A DNA stretch of 64,000 nt, from positions 310,001-374,000 of the forward strand of contig NZ_CP093311.1 of NCBI RefSeq assembly GCF_024498955.1, in the 5' to 3' direction. A program made the translations under genes and the position numbers. Under the pieces are notes generated by a model. That model searched no databases. It had not been told where the DNA came from and worked only from the letters and a program-made list of their open reading frames with translations. This document shows positions 57,776 through 64,000 of the stretch, piece by piece. Position 1 is the first letter of the stretch. Every line of letters starts with the position of its first letter. This DNA is from Thermomonas paludicola. GTDB lineage: Bacteria > Pseudomonadota > Gammaproteobacteria > Xanthomonadales > Xanthomonadaceae.

Positions 57776-58717
57776 ATGATCGAAGCAAACAACGTACACG
57801 ATACCCGGCAGCGCGCCATTGCGCAGGTGCAATCGCTGCGCGGATGGGCGCTGCGGCGGCCGTGGGCCGCGTTGGCGCTGCTGATCGGCGCCAGCCTGCT
57901 GTGCGGCGCGGCCGTGCGCAGTGCGATCGGCATCGCCCAGGTGGAAGCCATGCAGGCGGCCGACGCGGCGCGCCAGGCAGAACTGCAAAAAGTGCGGCGC
58001 GACGCGCAGCGCGATGTCAATGCACTGGCGGCGCGGCTGGCCGAATTGCAGGCGCAGGCAAACCGGCTGAACGCGCTGGGTGCGCGCCTGACGCAGGCAG
58101 GTCAGCTGCAGGACGGCGAATTCGATTTCGAGAAGCCGGTGGGCCAGGGTGGTGGCGGGGTCTCCCGCGACATGCCCGTGGCGGAGCTGCGCCTGCGCCT
58201 GGCCGCGTTGGAGCGCGACTACCGCGTGGCCGATACGCAGCTGACGGTGCTGGAAACCCTGCTGTTCAATCGCCAGCTGGAACGCAGCGCGATGCCGTCG
58301 CGCGATCCGATCGCCGACAGCTTCGTGACCTCCGGCTTTGGCGGGCGCGCGGATCCGTTCGGCGGCGGCAGCCAGTTCCACAAAGGCATCGACTTCCAGG
58401 CCAGCGTGGGCGATCCGGTACTGGCGGTGGCCGATGGCGTGGTCAGTTTTGCCGGCGTGCGCACTGGCTACGGCAATACCGTCGAAATCGACCACGGCAA
58501 TGGCATGGTCACCCGCTATGCGCACAATTCGCGGCTGACCCATCAGGTGGGTGACCTGGTGCGTGCCGGGCAGGAAATCGCCAAGGCCGGTTCCACCGGG
58601 CGTTCCACCGGCGCGCACGTGCATTTCGAAGTGTGGCAGGACGGCGTGGTGGTCAATCCCCGCAAATTCCTCGGCCACAACAACGCGCTGGCCCGGCACG
58701 GCCCGGCCCGCGGCTGA
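57776..58717 (+). CDS. M23 family (LytM) peptidoglycan endopeptidase
   Basis: 313 residues. One N-terminal membrane helix (AALALLIGASLLCGAAVRSAI, about 29-50), a coiled coil (AARQAELQKVRRDAQRDVNALAARLAELQAQANRL, about 64-98) and a C-terminal LytM domain (about 185-300) with an intact zinc site: HKGIDFQ (HxxxD) and HVHFEVW (HxH). An active periplasmic endopeptidase cutting stem-peptide crosslinks is therefore likely. The ATG at 57776 is only 5 nt from the divergent dciA-like start; a GTG at 57827 that keeps the membrane helix is an alternative. Followed by secA after 152 nt. Confidence 0.9.
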   Translation: MIEANNVHDTRQRAIAQVQSLRGWALRRPWAALALLIGASLLCGAAVRSAIGIAQVEAMQAADAARQAELQKVRRDAQRDVNALAARLAELQAQANRLNALGARLTQAGQLQDGEFDFEKPVGQGGGGVSRDMPVAELRLRLAALERDYRVADTQLTVLETLLFNRQLERSAMPSRDPIADSFVTSGFGGRADPFGGGSQFHKGIDFQASVGDPVLAVADGVVSFAGVRTGYGNTVEIDHGNGMVTRYAHNSRLTHQVGDLVRAGQEIAKAGSTGRSTGAHVHFEVWQDGVVVNPRKFLGHNNALARHGPARG

Positions 58718-58869
58718 CATCGGCAGAGGGGCTTGCATACGCCGCAGGCCGCCTCCAGCTAAACTAACCGATTCCCGAACGGGCGAATGCGCTCGGCTCG
58801 GGAGCGTTTTGTTGCCCAATCTTTCGATGCCGCGCCACGGCGCGCATCCCGCCAGGGACTGCACACCCC

Positions 58870-61587
58870 ATGCTCAACAGTTTGCTCACCAGTGTTTTCG
58901 GCAGCCGCAACGAGCGCCTGCTCAAGCAATACGGCGCCATCGTCAAGAAGATCAATGCGCTGGAACCGCAGATGCAGGCGCTTTCCGACGAGGCCCTGAA
59001 GGCCAAGACCGCCGAATTCAAGCAACGCATCGCCAACGGTGAATCGCTGGACAAGCTGCTTCCGGAAGCATTCGCGGTCTGCCGCGAAACCAGCGTGCGC
59101 GTGTTCGGCATGCGCCATTTCGACGTGCAGCTGGTCGGCGGCATGGTGCTGCACCACGGCAAGATCGCCGAGATGCGTACCGGCGAAGGCAAGACCCTGA
59201 CCGGCACCCTGGCGGTGTACCTCAACGCCCTGGAAGGCAAGGGCGTGCACCTGGTCACCGTCAACGACTATCTGGCGCGCCGCGATGCCGCGCAGATGGG
59301 CAAACTGTACAACTGGCTGGGCCTGTCGGTGGGCGTGGTGTACCCGGGCATGCCGCACGGCGACAAGGGCGCCGCCTACGCCGCCGACATCACTTACGGC
59401 ACCAACAACGAATTCGGCTTCGACTACCTGCGCGACAACATGGCGCTGGCCAAGGAAGATCGCTTCCAGCGCGGCCTGCACTTCGCCATCGTCGATGAGG
59501 TGGACTCGATCCTGATCGACGAAGCGCGCACCCCGCTGATCATCTCCGGCCCGGCCGACGAGTCCCCGGAGTTGTATCTGCGCGTGGATGCGGTGGTGCC
59601 AAGCCTGGTGCGACAGGAAACCGAGGAAAGCGAAGGCGATTTCTGGGTGGACGAAAAGCAGAAGCAGGTGCATCTGTCCGAAACCGGGCAGGAGCACGCG
59701 GAGCAGCTGCTGCGCGATGCCGGCGTGCTGGGCGAGGGCGAGAGCCTGTATGCGGCCAACAATATCCATGTGGTGCACCACCTGAACGCGGCGATGCGCG
59801 CGCACGCCATCTACCAGCGCGACGTGGACTACATCGTGCGCGATGGCGAGGTGATCATCGTGGACGAGTTCACCGGCCGCACCCTGCCGGGCCGGCGCTG
59901 GTCCGACGGGCTGCACCAGGCGGTGGAGGCGAAGGAACAAGTGCCGGTACAGCGCGAGAACCAGACGCTGGCGTCGGTCACCTTCCAGAACCTGTTCCGC
60001 ATGTACAAGAAGCTGTCGGGCATGACCGGCACGGCGGACACCGAGGCTTACGAGTTCCAGAACATCTACGGCCTGGAAGTGGTGGTCATTCCCACCCATC
60101 GGCCGATGGTGCGCAAGGATCATTCCGATCTGGTGTTCCTCAATCGTGCGGGCAAGTATCGCGCGGTGGTCAAGGACATCCTGGAGTGCGTGTCGCGGCA
60201 GCAGCCAGTGCTGGTGGGCACCACCTCGATCGAGGTCTCCGAGCTGCTGAGCAATGAACTGAACGCCGCCGGGATCGCCCACGAAGTGCTCAATGCCAAG
60301 CAGCACGAGCGCGAGGCCCACATCGTCGCCAATGCCGGCGCCCCGGGCGCGGTCACCATCGCCACCAACATGGCGGGCCGTGGTACCGACATCGTGCTGG
60401 GCGGCTCGCTGGACGCCATGCTGGCGGCGCTGGGCGAGGACGCATCCGATGCCGAGAAGGATCGCGTGAAGTCCGAATGGAAGCAGCGCCACGAGGCGGT
60501 GAAGGCTGCCGGTGGCCTGCACATCCTCGGCACCGAGCGGCACGAGTCACGGCGCATCGACAACCAGCTGCGCGGCCGTTCCGGCCGCCAGGGCGATCCG
60601 GGTTCCAGCCGTTTCTACCTGTCGCTGGAAGACAACCTGATGCGCATCTTCGCCGCTGGCTGGGTGCAGACGATGATGGCCAGGATGGGGCTGAAGGAAG
60701 ACGACATCATCGAAAGCCCGCTGGTGACCCGGCAGATCGCCAATGCGCAGCGCAAGGTGGAGGCGCACAACTTCGACATCCGCAAGAACCTGCTGGACTT
60801 CGACGACGTCAACAACGACCAGCGCAAGGTGATCTACCAGCAGCGCAACGAGTTGCTGGAAGCCGAAAGCGTCAAGGCCAACATCGACGGCATCCGCACC
60901 GACGTGGTGGCCGAGATGGTGGAGCGCCTGGTGCCGCCGGACTCGATCGACGAGCAGTGGGACTTGCCGGGGCTGGAAGCCGAACTGCTTGCCGAGTTCG
61001 GGCTGCAGATGGACCTGGTCAGGCTGCACAAGGAAGAAGCGGAGCTGGATGCATCGCAGATCCTGGATCGCGTGCAGGAGGCGATGGAGGCGATGTTCGC
61101 CGACAAGGAAGCGCAGGTGGGGGGCGACACCATGCGCATGCTGGAGAAGCACGTGATGTTCAATGTGCTCGACCAGAACTGGAAAGAGCATCTGGCGCGG
61201 ATGGACTACCTGCGCCAGGGCATCCATCTGCGCGGGTATGCGCAGAAGCAGCCCAAGCAGGAATACAAGAAGGAAGCGTTCGAGCTGTTCTCCGAGCTGC
61301 TGGAGAAGGTCAAGCGCGAAGTGATTTCGCTGCTGGCGCGCGTGCGCATCCGCAACGAAGAAGACGTTGCCACGGCCGAGGCCCAGGAGCGCGCACGCGC
61401 CGAGGCGATGGCGCGGCAGATGCAGTTCCAGCATCCCGACATGGGCGGGCTGGGCGCGGACGAGGAGGCGGCCGACGTGCAGGCGCAACGCGTGCAGCAG
61501 CAGGCATTCGCCCACGTGGGCCGCAACGACGCCTGCCCGTGCGGCTCCGGGAAGAAGTTCAAGCATTGCCATGGGCAGCTCAGCTGA
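58870..61587 (+). CDS. secA: Preprotein translocase ATPase SecA
   Basis: 905-residue motor of Sec export (901 in Escherichia coli). Walker A GEGKTL (105-110), VNDYLARRD, the DEAD box [16 protein letters not shown], preprotein-crosslinking domain, NBD2 motifs ([25 protein letters not shown]), helical scaffold and wing, and a C-terminal zinc finger ([14 protein letters not shown]) that binds SecB. It serves the Sec-dependent exoproteins that the xps system then moves across the outer membrane. The region 58718-58869 shows a TAAACT -10-like hexamer (58760-58765); no secM-like gene is present. Confidence 0.97.
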   Translation: MLNSLLTSVFGSRNERLLKQYGAIVKKINALEPQMQALSDEALKAKTAEFKQRIANGESLDKLLPEAFAVCRETSVRVFGMRHFDVQLVGGMVLHHGKIAEMRTGEGKTLTGTLAVYLNALEGKGVHLVTVNDYLARRDAAQMGKLYNWLGLSVGVVYPGMPHGDKGAAYAADITYGTNNEFGFDYLRDNMALAKEDRFQRGLHFAIVDEVDSILIDEARTPLIISGPADESPELYLRVDAVVPSLVRQETEESEGDFWVDEKQKQVHLSETGQEHAEQLLRDAGVLGEGESLYAANNIHVVHHLNAAMRAHAIYQRDVDYIVRDGEVIIVDEFTGRTLPGRRWSDGLHQAVEAKEQVPVQRENQTLASVTFQNLFRMYKKLSGMTGTADTEAYEFQNIYGLEVVVIPTHRPMVRKDHSDLVFLNRAGKYRAVVKDILECVSRQQPVLVGTTSIEVSELLSNELNAAGIAHEVLNAKQHEREAHIVANAGAPGAVTIATNMAGRGTDIVLGGSLDAMLAALGEDASDAEKDRVKSEWKQRHEAVKAAGGLHILGTERHESRRIDNQLRGRSGRQGDPGSSRFYLSLEDNLMRIFAAGWVQTMMARMGLKEDDIIESPLVTRQIANAQRKVEAHNFDIRKNLLDFDDVNNDQRKVIYQQRNELLEAESVKANIDGIRTDVVAEMVERLVPPDSIDEQWDLPGLEAELLAEFGLQMDLVRLHKEEAELDASQILDRVQEAMEAMFADKEAQVGGDTMRMLEKHVMFNVLDQNWKEHLARMDYLRQGIHLRGYAQKQPKQEYKKEAFELFSELLEKVKREVISLLARVRIRNEEDVATAEAQERARAEAMARQMQFQHPDMGGLGADEEAADVQAQRVQQQAFAHVGRNDACPCGSGKKFKHCHGQLS

Positions 61588-61642
61588 CGCTGGGCTGCCG
61601 GTGTCCGGCGATGACGTGCAAGCAGGACCCATCGCTGATCCG

Positions 61643-62053
61643 ATGAAGCAGGTTCACGTGGTGGCCGGCGTGATCCGCGACGTGCGCGGCCGCATTCTTC
61701 TGGCGCGACGAACGGAGGGCCGCGATCTTGCCGGCCTGTGGGAGTTCCCCGGCGGCAAAGTCGAGCCGGACGAGACTCCCGACGCCGCGCTGTCGCGCGA
61801 GCTGCGCGAGGAACTCGGGATCGAAGCCATTGCGGGCAAACCTGTTCTTTGCGTGCCGCTGGACTCGCCCGGCAAGCGGCTGCTGCTGGACGTGCGTGAA
61901 GTTGCATTCACCGGAACGCCCCGCGGCCTGGAGGGGCAGGCGCTGGCCTGGGTGCCGCTGCACAAGCTGCCGGACTACCCCATGCCGCCGGCCGACGTGC
62001 CGGTCGTGGCCCTGTTGCTGAGCCAGCGTGGGGCGGCTACCTCCCCGGACTGA
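61643..62053 (+). CDS. mutT: 8-oxo-dGTP diphosphatase MutT
   Basis: 136-residue Nudix hydrolase cleaning oxidised GTP from the nucleotide pool. The Nudix box is complete: GKVEPDETPDAALSRELREELGI (G-x5-E-x7-REUxEExGU). The ATG at 61643 gives the usual MKQVHVVAGVIRD start; an in-frame ATG at 61571 overlaps the secA end and a GTG at 61601 is also possible. Unlike some relatives no thiamine-phosphate synthase domain is fused. secA-mutT is a conserved pair; the 3' end overlaps the convergent coaE by 17 nt. Confidence 0.93.
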   Translation: MKQVHVVAGVIRDVRGRILLARRTEGRDLAGLWEFPGGKVEPDETPDAALSRELREELGIEAIAGKPVLCVPLDSPGKRLLLDVREVAFTGTPRGLEGQALAWVPLHKLPDYPMPPADVPVVALLLSQRGAATSPD

Positions 62054-62675
62054 GGCTGGTTGCCTGCGCGTTGGCCAGCGCCCGGTAGAGTTTGTCCAGC
62101 GCCTGTACCTGCGCAGCCAGTGCCGCCATCGGGCGATCGTTGCTCAGTACGTCGTCGGCAATCGCCAGGCGCTGCGGGCGGCTCGCCTGGGCCGCCAGCA
62201 TCTGCCGCGCAAGACGTTCATCGATGCCGTCGCGATGTCGCAGGCGCGCAAGCTGCGTCTCCACCGGCACATCGACCACCAGGATACGGCGCAGCCAGGG
62301 GTAGGCCGCCCTGCCGCCACCTTCGGCCAGCAGCGGGATGGAGGCAATGGCATAGGGTGTCTCGGCATGCTTGCAGGCCGCCTGCAATGCGGCGCGCACG
62401 CGTGGATGGATGATCGCTTCCAGCCGGCCGCGCGCGTTGGCATCGGCAAACACGCGCTGGCGCATGACTGCGCGATCCAGGCGACCGTCCTCGGCCAATA
62501 CGGCCTGTCCGAATTCGGCGACGACCTCCGCCAGGCCTGCGCTGCCCTGCGCAACGGCCGCGCGTGCGGCCGCATCCGCATCGGCCACGAACACCCCCAG
62601 CGCGCAGAACTGCGCTTCCACCGTGCTCTTGCCCGAGGCCACTCCACCCGTCAGGCCGATGATGTAATCGCTCAT
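62037..62675 (-). CDS. coaE: Dephospho-CoA kinase CoaE
   Basis: 212-residue P-loop kinase for the last step of coenzyme A synthesis. P-loop GLTGGVASGKSTV at the N-terminus, VADADAAARAAVAQG (substrate Asp region), IIHPRVRAAL and SIPLLAEGG, plus the LARLRHRDGIDERLARQMLAAQ lid. pilD lies 60 nt upstream on the same strand; pilC-pilD-coaE is a common order. The 3' end overlaps mutT by 17 nt on the opposite strand. Confidence 0.95.
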   Translation of the reverse strand: MSDYIIGLTGGVASGKSTVEAQFCALGVFVADADAAARAAVAQGSAGLAEVVAEFGQAVLAEDGRLDRAVMRQRVFADANARGRLEAIIHPRVRAALQAACKHAETPYAIASIPLLAEGGGRAAYPWLRRILVVDVPVETQLARLRHRDGIDERLARQMLAAQASRPQRLAIADDVLSNDRPMAALAAQVQALDKLYRALANAQATSLSPGR

Positions 62676-62735
62676 GCGCGGATTATGCGTGCTTGCGGCG
62701 CGCGCGCCAGTTGCCGGAGCGGGCGCCCTGCAACC

Positions 62736-63599
62736 CTACGCCAGCCCGGCGAAGCGCAGATAGGCCGCGACCAGGTCGTTGCCCCACATGAAGCTGATCC
62801 AGCCGGCCGTGGCCAAATAGGGGCCGAACGGAATCGGGGTGGCTTTGCTGCGGCCTTTCGCCGCCAACCAGAGCGAGCCGACCACCGCGCCGACCAGCGA
62901 CGAAATCATGATCGTGGGCAGCACCCCCACCAGCCCCGTCCACGCCCCCAGCGCCGCCAGCAATTTGAAGTCGCCGTGGCCCATGCCCTCCTTGCCGGTG
63001 AGCTGCTTGAACACCCAATACACCGACCACAGGCTCAGATAGCCCGCCATCGCGCCCAGCAGCGCGGGTTTGGCCGCGACGAAAAGGTGATCGCTGGCGG
63101 CCACCAGGCCCAACCACAGCAGCGGCAGGGTCAACTGGTCAGGCAGCAGGCGGGTGCGGAAATCGATGCCCGACAGGGCGATCAGATAGCTTGTCAGCAG
63201 CAGCGCGCCGAACCCGCGCCAGCCGAACCCGAAGCGCCACACGCAGGCCAGAAACAGCAGCCCGGTCAGCAGCTCCACCAGCGGGTACTGCATCGAGATG
63301 GACGTCTTGCAGCCGCGACACTTGCCGCCCTGCAGCACCCAGCTCAACACGGGGATGTTTTCGTACCAGGACAGCGGCTTCTTGCACGTCGGGCAATGCG
63401 AGCCTTCCACCACGATTCCCGGCGGTGGCGGATCGTAGAGGTCAGGTTCTTCCAGGATTTCCCGTGCATCGCGCTTCCACTGCCATTCCAGCCGCTTGGG
63501 CAGGCGCAGGATCACCACGTTGAGGAAACTGCCCACCAACAGGCCCAGCCCGGCTGCGGCGGGATAGCCGAAGCCGGGGTGTACGTCCAGGAATGCCAT
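62736..63599 (-). CDS. pilD: Prepilin peptidase/methyltransferase PilD (XpsO)
   Basis: 287-residue polytopic aspartic protease that cleaves and N-methylates type IV prepilins and the XpsG-K pseudopilins. The N-terminal cytoplasmic domain has the zinc tetracysteine CPTCKKP (C69, C72) and CRGCKTS (C94, C97). Catalytic aspartates are D146 in GIDFRTRLLPD and D210 in GMGHGDFKLL. About eight membrane helices. It follows pilC by 18 nt on the same strand. Named xpsO in the Xanthomonas secretion literature. Confidence 0.96.
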   Translation of the reverse strand: MAFLDVHPGFGYPAAAGLGLLVGSFLNVVILRLPKRLEWQWKRDAREILEEPDLYDPPPPGIVVEGSHCPTCKKPLSWYENIPVLSWVLQGGKCRGCKTSISMQYPLVELLTGLLFLACVWRFGFGWRGFGALLLTSYLIALSGIDFRTRLLPDQLTLPLLWLGLVAASDHLFVAAKPALLGAMAGYLSLWSVYWVFKQLTGKEGMGHGDFKLLAALGAWTGLVGVLPTIMISSLVGAVVGSLWLAAKGRSKATPIPFGPYLATAGWISFMWGNDLVAAYLRFAGLA

Positions 63600-63617
63600 G
63601 TGCCGAATGCGTCCTGC

Positions 63618-64000
63618 TTACATCACCGTCATTGCGATCTTGAAGATCGGCAGATACATGGCCACCACGATGGAGCCCACCAGGCCGCCAATGATCACCA
63701 TCACCATCGGCTCGATCAGGCTGGAGAGCGCATCCACCGTATTGCTGACCTCTTCCTCGTAGAACTCGGCCACCTTGTACAGCATGGTGTCCAGCGCGCC
63801 GGCTTCCTCACCGATGGCGGTCATCTGCACCACCATGTGCGGGAACAGGTTGACCTGCTTCATCGCCACGTTGACCGGATAACCCACCGCCACGTCGTCC
63901 TTCATCTTGTGCACGGCCTGTTCATAGACCATGTTGCCGGTGGCCCCGGCCACGCTGTCCAGCGCCTCCACCAGCGGCACGCCGGCGCGGAAGGTCACCG
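63618..64000 (-). CDS. pilC: Type IV pilus inner-membrane platform protein PilC (3' part)
   Basis: C-terminal 127 codons of a GspF/PilC-family protein whose start lies beyond the window. Visible are GVPLVEALDSVAGATGN, YEQAVHKMKDDVAVGYPV, the QMTAIGEEAGALDTMLYKVAEFYEEEV repeat-2 signature and the final membrane helix LIEPMVMVIIGGLVGSIVVAMYLPIFKIA, given by landmark only. The MYLPIFKIA end and the adjacent pilD identify it as PilC, not the secretion homologue XpsF. It should be part of pilB-pilC-pilD. Confidence 0.94.
   Translation of the reverse strand, partial: VTFRAGVPLVEALDSVAGATGNMVYEQAVHKMKDDVAVGYPVNVAMKQVNLFPHMVVQMTAIGEEAGALDTMLYKVAEFYEEEVSNTVDALSSLIEPMVMVIIGGLVGSIVVAMYLPIFKIAMTVM

Overview
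The window is a gene-dense, high-GC chromosomal segment with no sign of plasmid, phage or insertion-sequence content. Gene content and order point to a gammaproteobacterium of the Xanthomonadaceae/Lysobacteraceae (Xanthomonas, Lysobacter, Luteimonas or Thermomonas type). The strongest reasons are the type II secretion operon in the Xanthomonas xps order (E-F-G-H-I-J-K-L-M-N-D, with a GspN/GspC-like XpsN and no gspC), a dcw cluster lacking murD, and a predicted riboflavin gene set in the order ribD-ribE-ribBA-ribH. The genus cannot be fixed from sequence reading alone.

Layout. 1-6.9 kb: end of lptG, a small RDD membrane protein, xerD, a dsbC-like gene and purL. 6.9-17.5 kb: the complete xps type II secretion operon, mostly with 4-nt ATGA/GTGA overlaps, running on into two GT2-type glycosyltransferases (17.5-19.2 kb) and ending near a YbjN-like secreted protein. 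19.9-23.6 kb, minus strand: pyrF, ettA and a YeiH-type exporter, the last divergent from a LysR regulator. 24.7-31.3 kb: glyA-nrdR-ribD-ribE-ribBA-ribH-nusB-thiL. 31.4-34.5 kb, minus strand: an FAD-linked oxidase, yraN and lpoA, the last divergent from rsmI. 35.4-35.8 kb: RNase P RNA with an unusually long P12 arm. 36.2-40.0 kb: a glycosyltransferase module (DPM1/ArnC-like GT2 with an in-frame TAG, ArnT-like GT39, GtrA-like membrane protein, YdjC/NaxD-like deacetylase). 40.4-57.2 kb: the division and cell wall cluster mraZ-rsmH-ftsL-ftsI-murE-murF-mraY-ftsW-murG-murC-ddl-ftsQ-ftsA-ftsZ-lpxC. 57.3-62.7 kb: dciA-like gene, M23 peptidase, secA, mutT and coaE. 62.7-64 kb, minus strand: prepilin peptidase pilD and the 3' part of pilC.

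How the genes connect. PilD at the right end is the expected processing enzyme for the XpsG-K pseudopilins at the left end. LptG, LpxC and the 36-40 kb module all concern lipopolysaccharide or lipid A. The dcw cluster supplies peptidoglycan precursors and the divisome; LpoA and the M23 (LytM) protein also act on the wall.

The most interesting region is 36-40 kb. A complete set of enzymes resembling the polyprenyl-phosphate aminosugar pathway for lipid A modification (Francisella NaxD/FlmK, Bordetella Lgm type) sits between rnpB and mraZ, a junction that as far as I recall is tight in Pseudomonas. Its first gene carries a premature amber codon at a conserved position. Other points worth a check are the expanded P12 of RNase P, the metal-site-less GTP cyclohydrolase II domain of RibBA, the absence of murD, and a consensus DnaA box upstream of mraZ.
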